A DNA stretch of 10,340 nt, taken from JAFGKM01 sp964413825 (GTDB lineage: Bacteria > Ratteibacteria > UBA8468 > B48-G9 > JAFGKM01). Shown here piece after piece: positions 1 to 5,759 of this stretch. Where the stretch lies: assembly GCA_964413825.1 (NCBI GenBank), contig CAYPTS010000071.1, forward strand, positions 1 through 10,340, written 5' to 3'. How positions within the stretch are numbered: position 1 is the stretch's first letter; each line of letters starts with the position of its first letter. A program made the position numbers and the translations under genes. The notes beneath the pieces are model-generated. The model saw only the letters and a list, made by a program, of their open reading frames with translations. It made no database searches and was not told where the DNA came from.

Positions 1-1256
1 GAAGGAAAATAAAACTTTTTTTTCACCGGCATATATTCCTGCGGCACGTAATGCCCCGGGAAATCATGCGGATAGAGATACTCCCGAATTTTTTCAGTTC
101 TGCCGGGTCCCCTGTATACGGACTGCCTTAGAGATTCAGGAACTTCCATGGTCTGTTCTTTTTTTACCTCCGCAAGCGCGTTTTCAACCGCCTTGTATGC
201 GGAATTGCTCTTGGGAGCAGTAGCAAGATATACAACCCCCTGGGCAAGAATAATCTTCGCCTCGGGCATCCCGACAACCTCAACGGCATGGTAACATGCG
301 CTTGCGACAGACAGGGCATGCGGGTCGGCATTGCCCACGTCTTCGGAAGCAAGTATCAGCATGCGTCTGGCAATAAACCGCGGGTCTTCCCCTGCAGTCA
401 CCATTTTGGCAAGCCAGTAAAGCGCCGCATCGGGGTCTGACCCTCGCATGCTCTTTATGAAGGCCGATATAGTATTGTAATGTTGTCCCTCGTTCCTGTC
501 ATAAGCGACAAATTTGCTCTGCGCCGCCTCTTTGACAAGATTGACGCTTATATTTCTCATTCCGCCGTCGCCGGGAGGCGCAGTCAAGACAGCCGTTTCA
601 AGAACATTCAGAGATTTCCTCGCGTCGCCTTCGCTCATTGCCGCAAGATACCCGACAGCATCCTCATCGAGCACGGCATTCATTTCTCCGAGCCCTTTTT
701 CCCTGTCGTTCAGCGCATTTTTTATTATCCGCTTTATGTCGTCGTTGCCGAGCGGATTAAACTGGAACACCGTGCTTCTCGAAAGAAGCGGCGCATTCAC
801 GTAAAAGGAAGGGTTGTGCGTCGTAGCGCCTATGAGAATTATAATCCCTTCCTCAATATCTTTCATCAGTGCGTCCTGCTGAAGTTTGTTAAAGTGCGCA
901 ATCTCATCGAGAAAAAGGATTGTTTTTTTTTCGTGGTTACTGACGCGCTGCTCCGCAAGCACGATAACCTCGCGAACATCGGCAACAGTTGCCGTTACCG
1001 CATTCAGATGGCTGAAATAATTTTTTGTGCGTCCCGCTATCAGCATGGCAAGAGCAGTTTTTCCGCATCCGGGAGGGCCGTAGAAAATAAGTGACGGTAT
1101 ATTGTCGCTTTCTATTATCCTGCGCAGAATTCCGTCTTTGCCAAGTATGTGTTCCTGGCCGATGAAATCATCGAGTTTCTTCGGCCTCATTCTTACGGCA
1201 AGCGGCTGAATTTTTGTGAGATTTTTGTCGGACGTGTTAAAAAGCCCTTTCGTCAT
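1..1256 (-). CDS. rarA: RarA/MgsA-family AAA+ ATPase, C-terminus cut by window edge
   Basis: Replication-associated recombination protein A, a clamp-loader-like AAA+ ATPase of the WRNIP1/Mgs1 family that acts at stalled forks in the cytoplasm. I translated the minus strand from the ATG at 1256; the frame stays open to the window edge, giving 418 codons. The family is usually about 430-450 aa, so roughly 20 residues are missing. Visible motifs are the N-terminal VRMRPKKLDDFIGQEHILG (about 21-39), Walker A GPPGCGKT (60-67), Walker B ILFLDEIA (113-120), sensor 1 GATTHNPS (143-150) and the arginine finger in LLSRS (157-161). The C-terminal tetramerisation part contains RRMLILASEDVGNADP and ends in the typical YPHDFPGHYVPQEYMP. 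The Walker B tail reads AHFNK where HRFNK is usual, a minor change. An AGAGG ribosome site lies 6 nt before the ATG. It is probably co-transcribed with the small ORF just upstream. Confidence 0.95.
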   Translation of the reverse strand, partial: MTKGLFNTSDKNLTKIQPLAVRMRPKKLDDFIGQEHILGKDGILRRIIESDNIPSLIFYGPPGCGKTALAMLIAGRTKNYFSHLNAVTATVADVREVIVLAEQRVSNHEKKTILFLDEIAHFNKLQQDALMKDIEEGIIILIGATTHNPSFYVNAPLLSRSTVFQFNPLGNDDIKRIIKNALNDREKGLGEMNAVLDEDAVGYLAAMSEGDARKSLNVLETAVLTAPPGDGGMRNISVNLVKEAAQSKFVAYDRNEGQHYNTISAFIKSMRGSDPDAALYWLAKMVTAGEDPRFIARRMLILASEDVGNADPHALSVASACYHAVEVVGMPEAKIILAQGVVYLATAPKSNSAYKAVENALAEVKKEQTMEVPESLRQSVYRGPGRTEKIREYLYPHDFPGHYVPQEYMPVKKKFYFP

Positions 1257-1279
1257 TGGGGGCCTCTGGATAAGGTAAC

Positions 1280-1426
1280 TCAAAAGTTGTACTGAACGTG
1301 ATGAAAAGCTACCATATTGCGTGCCATATCAAAGATTTCATAGTTCCGCTGCATTTTCTCGCAACCGCACATCCCGTCAAAAAAAACAAGCATATTATCA
1401 CCATCACAATCCGGACATTTCTCAAT
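1280..1426 (-). CDS. Candidate small Cys-rich (zinc-ribbon-like) protein without an ATG start
   Basis: An unrecognised short frame upstream of rarA. From the in-frame stop at 1436-1438 to the TGA at 1280-1282 it reads 51 open codons, beginning NDDIEKCPDCDGDNML, then FFDGMCGCEKMQ and ending in FHHVQYNF. The CPDC and CGC pairs look like a small zinc-binding knuckle, and its composition is more protein-like than that of the overlapping frame. It ends 23 bp before the rarA start with the rarA ribosome site in the gap, as expected for an operon neighbour. The problem is the start: there is no ATG before the CPDC motif. The given start is an ATT codon at 1426. The first in-frame ATG (1393) would drop the first Cys pair. 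An ATGATG lies one frame away at 1429-1434, so a single-base change or a frameshifted relic is possible. A GAGGGG sits 13 nt upstream of that ATGATG. Function unknown. Confidence 0.4.
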   Translation of the reverse strand: MEKCPDCDGDNMLVFFDGMCGCEKMQRNYEIFDMARNMVAFHHVQYNF

Positions 1427-1488
1427 GTCATCATTTTAAAATCATAGCCCCTCGCTATTAAAGCGTATCTAATAAGAGTTCGGGGCGC

Positions 1489-1657
1489 AGTGGGCGGTAC
1501 AGGACTCGGCGCCTTCGCACACTGTGCTCCGGTCGGCCACTCGTCCATTCGTTGCTCCGACCTGTCGCAACTCATATACAGACTCTCTTCGAGTCCTGGC
1601 ATATCCATTGAGTTTCATATTACAACTTTGACAACTCAAGTATATCCTGCACTTCCA
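1489..1657. repeat. 169-bp tandem repeat, copy 1, headed by a tRNA-Val 3'-end fragment
   Basis: First of two copies that read identical base for base. It begins with gtgggcggtacaggactcg (1490-1508), which on the minus strand is the end of the tRNA-Val T-arm plus acceptor strand and discriminator, but without an encoded CCA. The rest is not tRNA. It carries nested inverted repeats: caggactcg (1500-1508) with cgagtcctg (1590-1598); ggtcgg (1531-1536) with ccgacc (1557-1562); gcaca/tgtgc near 1517-1527; and ttgagtt (1608-1614) with aactcaa (1633-1639). Any open frames through it are repeat artefacts. Likely a structured remnant or small mobile repeat sitting behind the tRNA gene. Confidence 0.9.
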
Positions 1658-1826
1658 AGTGGGCGGTACAGGACTCGGCGCCTTCGCACACTGTGCTCCG
1701 GTCGGCCACTCGTCCATTCGTTGCTCCGACCTGTCGCAACTCATATACAGACTCTCTTCGAGTCCTGGCATATCCATTGAGTTTCATATTACAACTTTGA
1801 CAACTCAAGTATATCCTGCACTTCCA
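1658..1826. repeat. 169-bp tandem repeat, copy 2, headed by a tRNA-Val 3'-end fragment
   Basis: Exact second copy of the preceding unit, shifted by 169 bp, with the tRNA 3'-end fragment at 1659-1677 and the same inverted repeats: 1669-1677 with 1759-1767, and 1777-1783 with 1802-1808. Perfect identity in non-coding DNA implies a very recent duplication, active homogenisation, or an assembly artefact. Confidence 0.9.
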
Positions 1827-2024
1827 AGTGGGCGGTACAGGACTCGAACCTGTGCCCCCTCGCTTCGCTCTTTAGGAGGGGGAGCTTCCCCCTTCCTAAT
1901 TTTCTCCCCCCGAAACGGAAAACGCGAGGGAAAATACTTTTCCCTCTTACCCTTTTGGGGTCTCGGTTCTCGTCAAATCTCAACTTTCGATTTTCGATTA
2001 TCTACCAATTTCGTTTTCACAAAT
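1827..2024. repeat. Third tRNA-tail unit, different interior, three hairpins
   Basis: This unit starts with a longer tRNA-Val 3' fragment. Positions 1828-1854 equal 2027-2053 exactly (27 bp), and the match extends to 33 bp with one mismatch. It therefore covers acceptor, whole T-arm and variable loop, stopping at the anticodon stem. The interior is unrelated to the 169-bp units and is rich in palindromes. A 12-bp stem with one bulged base lies at 1872-1899 (TTAGGAGGGGGA side, GCT loop). A perfect 9-bp stem gagggaaaa/ttttccctc with loop TAC lies at 1926-1946. An 8-bp stem accaattt/aaattggt lies at 2004-2028 and runs into the CCA end of the real tRNA. No gene is visible in 1489-2024. Confidence 0.75.
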
Positions 2025-2028
2025 TGGT
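2004..2028 (-). repeat. Hairpin that absorbs the tRNA-Val CCA end
   Basis: A perfect 8-bp inverted repeat with a 9-nt loop. On the minus strand one arm, ACCAATTT, begins with the discriminator base and CCA of tRNA-Val (2025-2028), and the other arm is AAATTGGT. In the primary transcript it would pair the CCA end with trailer sequence. It lacks a U-run, so it is not a classic intrinsic terminator. It may position 3' processing or be an arm-type site of an old recombination core. Confidence 0.55.
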
Positions 2029-2101
2029 GGGCGGTACAGGACTCGAACCTGTGACCCCTACCATGTCAAGGTAGTACTCTAACCAACTGAGCTAACCGCC
2101 C
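2025..2101 (-). tRNA. tRNA-Val (anticodon GAC), CCA encoded
   Basis: The minus strand folds as a complete cloverleaf of 77 nt including CCA: acceptor GGGCGGT/ACCGCCC, D-stem GCTC/GAGT, anticodon stem CTACC/GGTAG with loop TTGACAT, variable loop GGGTC preceded by the stem end, and T-arm ACAGG-TTCGAGT-CCTGT, then discriminator A and CCA. The loop centre GAC reads GUC/GUU valine codons. It has its own promoter about 57 nt upstream. Its 3' end is repeated three more times downstream (1490, 1659, 1828), which is what repeated recombination at a tRNA 3' end leaves. No clear intrinsic terminator follows, so transcription may continue toward the small ORF and rarA. Confidence 0.97.
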
Positions 2102-2157
2102 TTGAACAACAGTTAATAGTAATTAGTATCTCTCATCCATCACCAAATGCGTTCAAA

Positions 2158-2186
2158 ATTATATCACTTTTCGGCAGGACTGTAAA
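2158..2186 (-). promoter_or_regulatory. Sigma70-type promoter of tRNA-Val
   Basis: On the minus strand, TTTACA (-35, 2181-2186), a 17-bp spacer and TATAAT (-10, 2158-2163), with TG one base before the -10 (extended -10). It is the best promoter match in the window and overlaps the last codons of priA, so the tRNA is transcribed independently of that operon. The leader before the tRNA contains GTTCAA at its end (minus strand) and TTGAAC near the predicted transcription start, which could pair. No coding is seen in 2102-2188. Confidence 0.75.
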
Positions 2187-2188
2187 TG

Positions 2189-4018
2189 CTATATAAATTC
2201 CGGATTGCTTTCAACCGTAAAGCCTGTTTCACGGGACGTTTTTCTAAATTCCGCCCTGTCGAAACCGCCGCCGGCTCTGAACAGATACTTCCATACTTTG
2301 TCCCCCTTTTTAACGGGCGGGAAAGACTGTCCGGAAAAAATCACATCTATTCCTTTTTCTTTAAAATACCCCTCGAGCGTCTCCTGCCTGTGCCGTAAAA
2401 CGTCTTTTTTCCTGCCTTTGAGTTCAACCTTTATTATCTCGGAAACCGGAGGATATCCAAGCTGTTTCCTTATAGAAAGTTCTTTCGCGTGGAAAATTTC
2501 GGCACTGTTTTCCCTGAGAGACTTATAAATCTCCATGTTCTGATTTCGTGTCTGTATGACAATCCTGCAGTCCCTGTTCATGGAATACGCCCTCATCTCG
2601 TTTACCATGATAAAAAAATTCTCTTCGCTTCTGTAATCCGGCGTATTGAGAAACGACTCGCCGCTGACAAATACTATGAGCGAAAAACGTTGCTTCCCAA
2701 GCAGTTTCCTGATTATTCCCGTGCCGACGATTATGTCGAATTCCTCTTCCGAAACTCCGGTATCCGCGGTAAATTTAGACACTCTGACTTCAGGATACTG
2801 CTCTTTCAGCATCCTGAACATTTTTTCAATCCCGTATAAGCGCGTTCCGACCTTACGGCCGCCGCATGACGGACATTTTTTGTCAAAAGGCGCCGTGGTT
2901 TTGCAAAACCTGCACAAGATATTTTTTCCATCTTCGCTCAATATCATTCCAGACCCGCACAAAACGCAGGGAAAAAACCCCCCGCATTTTTCACACTTCA
3001 GAATTTTCGAACTTCCTTTCCTGTTATGAACGACCGCAACCTTCCCGCCTTCAAGGATTGTCTCTTCGATAATAGACACTGTATTCCTCGAAAGAAACGG
3101 AACATTTTTATCCGCGGTATTTTTTGTCACCGCCTGAATATAAACGGCAGGCATATCACCGCCGCACACATGCTCAACGGATGCCCTGCCGTTTACGGAA
3201 TCAAAATACTCCCTTACGGAAAGACACTCCTCGCCGGTTATCAGAGGAATACGCAGTCGTTCACACCTAAATTCCGCCGTCTCCGCCGCATCATACTTCG
3301 GCGTCTGCTGTTCCCTGTAGGAAGAATTGTGTCCGTTATCGACAATAACGGCCTTTATGTCCCGCATGGGAGAGAAAACGGCAAGCCGGGTACCTACAGC
3401 AATAATATTTTCTCCGTTAAGCATCTTGAGCCAGCTCTTCGCTTTCTCTTTGTTCTTAAGCCCTCCGTGAAACAATACCGTGCGTTCAGGGTGATGAGTG
3501 CTTATCCTCTCATAAAAACTTTCCGCCTGCGCAACTTCGGGGAACAACAGAAGAACCGAACCATTACGCACCGAAAAAACAATTTTTTCGTATGCATGGT
3601 ATTTTTCATCGGCGTTGGAGAAAACAAGGTACTTCATGAAAAAGTTTTCTTCTTTCATGCAGGGAGTCTCCGGCTTATTTTCAGGTAATATGCCGCAGGA
3701 TTTGTATTTTAAAGGCAGGCTCCCGATTATCGAAAAAACCGCCTTGCCGAAAGATGAAAAATATTTTCCCGCCATGAAATCAGCCGTTGCAAAAAGTTCC
3801 TCCGTGACAACCGGATATTCATCATACACCCCGAGTATTTCCCTGTAGTCACCCGGCGCCTCGTTTTCCCTGACAGAAATTACAAGCCCCGTCTTTCTCT
3901 GCGCGCCGAACGGAACCCGCACCCGCACGCCCGGAGAAATCACGGGCAGGAATTTTCCGGGAAGGTAATCAAAGGTCTTGTCGACAGGTATGTCGAAAAC
4001 GACTTCAACTGTTTTCAT
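2189..4018 (-). CDS. priA: PriA-like primosomal protein N', helicase motifs lost
   Basis: A 609-aa homologue of PriA, which recognises branched DNA and reloads the replisome. The N-terminal 3'-DNA-binding domain is typical (VFDIPVDKTFDYLP, 8-20; VRVPFGAQRKTGLVI, 33-47). All eight zinc-binding Cys are present (342, 345, 351, 354, 369, 372, 382, 385), and the C-terminal domain is recognisable from RKQLGYPP. The ATPase core is eroded. The Walker A site (GVTGSGKT in the family) reads FSNADEKYH (133-141). DEEH reads DNGH (227-230) inside the otherwise conserved VDNGHNSSYREQ. The GTQM..KG motif reads GTGIIRKLLGK (432-442), and QVAGRAGR reads MVNEMRAY (471-478). It is shorter than E. coli PriA (732 aa). 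The frame is intact, so it is conserved as a protein. Actinobacterial PriA proteins are a known precedent for helicase-dead homologues. The ATG lies 14 bp inside the end of the preceding gene, which suggests translational coupling. Confidence 0.9.
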   Translation of the reverse strand: MKTVEVVFDIPVDKTFDYLPGKFLPVISPGVRVRVPFGAQRKTGLVISVRENEAPGDYREILGVYDEYPVVTEELFATADFMAGKYFSSFGKAVFSIIGSLPLKYKSCGILPENKPETPCMKEENFFMKYLVFSNADEKYHAYEKIVFSVRNGSVLLLFPEVAQAESFYERISTHHPERTVLFHGGLKNKEKAKSWLKMLNGENIIAVGTRLAVFSPMRDIKAVIVDNGHNSSYREQQTPKYDAAETAEFRCERLRIPLITGEECLSVREYFDSVNGRASVEHVCGGDMPAVYIQAVTKNTADKNVPFLSRNTVSIIEETILEGGKVAVVHNRKGSSKILKCEKCGGFFPCVLCGSGMILSEDGKNILCRFCKTTAPFDKKCPSCGGRKVGTRLYGIEKMFRMLKEQYPEVRVSKFTADTGVSEEEFDIIVGTGIIRKLLGKQRFSLIVFVSGESFLNTPDYRSEENFFIMVNEMRAYSMNRDCRIVIQTRNQNMEIYKSLRENSAEIFHAKELSIRKQLGYPPVSEIIKVELKGRKKDVLRHRQETLEGYFKEKGIDVIFSGQSFPPVKKGDKVWKYLFRAGGGFDRAEFRKTSRETGFTVESNPEFI

Positions 4019-4886
4019 TTAATTTCTTCTTGAGAACGGCAATGTACTCGGGAGTCGTGCCGCAGCAACCGCCTATGAAATTCACGCCGTGCCCGGCAAT
4101 CTCGACACAATTGTCCGTAAACTCTTCAACCGTTTCCGGATAAACGGCTACGCCTCCCGAAACTTCCGGAAGTCCCGCGTTGGGTTTCACCCAAAGCGCA
4201 GTACCTGTGACTTTTCTTATTTCACGGACCGCCTTAATCATCTCGCGACTTTTAATCCCGCAGTTTACGCCCATAACTCCTGCGCCCGACTCTTCGACAA
4301 ACTTCACTACATCCTCAATTCTCTGCCCCATAAGTGTTCTGTATTCAACCCCGGCGTTCAGGGTAATTGAAGGCAGGACAAAAATATCGTCGGTTTCCTT
4401 TGCGGCGTAAAAAGCGATTTTCAACTCTTCAATGTCCTGGAACGTTTCAAGCAGTAAAAAATCCGCCCCGCTTTTCCGGAGCATTTCCGCCTGTTCCGCA
4501 AAAATTTTTTCAGCTTCCTTTACGGTAAGATTCCCGTAGGGCTCAAGCATTTCTCCCGTAGAACCCATGTCTCCGGCAACGAGAACGTTTCCATATGAAT
4601 CCCTCACCTCCGCGGCGGCCTGTACCGCTGTTGAATTTATGCTTTCTATTTTGTCCTGCAGTCCTTTCATGGAAAGCCTCAACCTGTTGGCGCCAAAGGT
4701 ATCCGTCAGGATGACCTGTGCGCCCGCTTCAACGTACTCCCGGTGCACCCGTTTTACCAGTTCCGGAGCATCGAGAACCGCAAGGTCCGGAATCTGCCCG
4801 CGGTACCCGAGTTGTTCAAGATACGTACCCATACTCCCGTCGGTCAATACGACCTTTTCTCCGTTTATAAAATCAGACGTTTTCAC
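4005..4886 (-). CDS. Homocysteine S-methyltransferase-domain protein
   Basis: A 293-aa single-domain protein of the homocysteine methyltransferase family (the fold of MetH N-terminus, MmuM and BHMT), which transfers a methyl group to homocysteine or a related thiol in the cytoplasm. The N-terminus LTDGSMGTYLEQLG (14-27) matches the family's first loop. LTDTFGANRLRL (60-71) and LLLETFQDIEEL (144-155) are typical barrel-strand motifs. The three zinc ligands are present: Cys209 in GVNCG, and Cys274-Cys275 in GGCCGTTP. GDMGSTGEMLEPYGNLT (105-121) resembles the MetH type more than MmuM. There is no folate, cobalamin or SAM-reactivation domain, so a corrinoid-dependent partner would have to be encoded elsewhere, or it uses another methyl donor such as S-methylmethionine. 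It starts with GTG, with GGGAG 12 nt upstream. It is 9 bp downstream of the deacetylase gene and overlaps priA. Confidence 0.9.
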   Translation of the reverse strand: MKTSDFINGEKVVLTDGSMGTYLEQLGYRGQIPDLAVLDAPELVKRVHREYVEAGAQVILTDTFGANRLRLSMKGLQDKIESINSTAVQAAAEVRDSYGNVLVAGDMGSTGEMLEPYGNLTVKEAEKIFAEQAEMLRKSGADFLLLETFQDIEELKIAFYAAKETDDIFVLPSITLNAGVEYRTLMGQRIEDVVKFVEESGAGVMGVNCGIKSREMIKAVREIRKVTGTALWVKPNAGLPEVSGGVAVYPETVEEFTDNCVEIAGHGVNFIGGCCGTTPEYIAVLKKKLNENS

Positions 4887-4895
4887 TTTGTCTTT

Positions 4896-5759
4896 TCACT
4901 CCCTTGTCAGCCCGTTTATAAAACAGTAACAAGTATTGCCAATGGTTTTTATATTATACCCGCCCTCCAGCAAAACAAAAATTCTGCCGGCCGCACCCGC
5001 AAGTTCTTTCCCAATTCTGTAATAATGTGTATCTTCAAGGAAAAGATTGAGCACAGGGTCAAGACGGTGCGCATCGAACCCCGCGGAAACACCCAGCACG
5101 TCCGGCGAAAAATCTTTTATGATTTGCAACGCCTCGCCGAATGCTTCCATGTATTTATCAGCTCCGGACCCGGGCAGAACCGGAAAGTTATAGCAGTTGC
5201 CGAAAGAAACTCCGCCGGTTCCCGGAAACGCCGGGGACTGGTGTATGGATATGCATATAACGCCCTGCTCGCCTTTTAAAATCTCTTCGGTACCGTTGCC
5301 GTGGTGTCCGTCTATGTCCAGCACGGCCGTTTTTAAACCATGTTCCTTCAGAATTTTTTTTACTGCTACGGCCATGTTGTTGAAATAACAGAACCCCCCC
5401 ATGGTATTTTTCCCGGCATGGTGGCCCGGCGGTCTTCCGAGCGAGATACCCAATCCGCCGTTTAACGCAATGGCTGATGCCTGTAGTGCGGCCCCGCAGG
5501 ACAGCGCCGCATAAGAATAGATATCAGGAACATTCGGCGTGCCAGGGTCAAAAAAATCTTCTTCCCTTACCCGTCTTACAAGGTCTGAAGTATGAGCAAG
5601 AAGCAAATCCTTTTCTTTGCAGGGAACGGGAGGGATAAACTCAAGGTCTGTTTTTCTCCGCAGAAATTCTACTACCGCTTTCACCCTTTCGGGGGACTCG
5701 GGGTGCCCGGGCTCCGCATATTCGAGAAATTTATCGGAGTATATCAGACTGGCCGGCAT
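4896..5759 (-). CDS. Histone-deacetylase-family (AcuC/HdaH-like) deacetylase
   Basis: A 287-aa zinc-dependent deacetylase of the arginase/HDAC fold, expected to remove acetyl groups from protein lysines or from small amines such as acetylpolyamines in the cytoplasm. The catalytic set is complete: the His pair in RPPGHHAG (113-114), zinc ligands in DIDGHHGNGTEE (Asp150, His152) and GFDAHRLDP (Asp229), and the catalytic Tyr in LEGGYN (268). HPESPERV near the N-terminus is the usual start of the domain. The ATG at 5759 was chosen because GGAGG lies 8 nt before it and homology begins there. A longer in-frame start at 5843 would only add residues read through the kinase gene. It overlaps the kinase gene by 29 bp and is followed after 9 bp by the methyltransferase gene. 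Its substrate cannot be told from sequence. Confidence 0.93.
   Translation of the reverse strand: MPASLIYSDKFLEYAEPGHPESPERVKAVVEFLRRKTDLEFIPPVPCKEKDLLLAHTSDLVRRVREEDFFDPGTPNVPDIYSYAALSCGAALQASAIALNGGLGISLGRPPGHHAGKNTMGGFCYFNNMAVAVKKILKEHGLKTAVLDIDGHHGNGTEEILKGEQGVICISIHQSPAFPGTGGVSFGNCYNFPVLPGSGADKYMEAFGEALQIIKDFSPDVLGVSAGFDAHRLDPVLNLFLEDTHYYRIGKELAGAAGRIFVLLEGGYNIKTIGNTCYCFINGLTRE

Noticed and set aside
480..1094. Plus-strand 204-codon open frame
   Set aside because: Shadow of rarA on the opposite strand; no ribosome site and no recognisable motifs.
1309..1434. 41-residue lipoprotein-like peptide with LTGC
   Set aside because: It overlaps a more protein-like Cys-rich frame, has no sensible mature sequence after the Cys, and its ribosome site is 13 nt away. 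Kept only as an alternative in the findings.
1469..1777. Minus-strand open frames across the 169-bp repeats
   Set aside because: The same peptide appears twice only because the DNA is duplicated; it has no ribosome site, and the frame crosses tRNA-derived sequence.
1926..1946. Intrinsic terminator for tRNA-Val
   Set aside because: The hairpin is perfect but on the tRNA strand it is followed by GCGTTTTCC rather than a continuous U-run, and it lies about 80 nt past the tRNA end; terminator function is not supported.
1489..2024. CRISPR array or integron attC cassette array
   Set aside because: The repeated piece is a tRNA tail with 150-180 bp between copies, two interiors are identical, and no cas or integrase gene is present. 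attC core sites were not recognisable.
1659..2054. Plus-strand open frame of 131 codons across the repeats and tRNA
   Set aside because: It runs antisense through the tRNA tails and ends in WAVQDSNL, the familiar spurious peptide produced by reading a tRNA 3' half backwards. Its repeats follow the DNA repeats.
3026..3688. Plus-strand 220-codon open frame
   Set aside because: Shadow opposite priA; the priA frame carries the conserved family residues.
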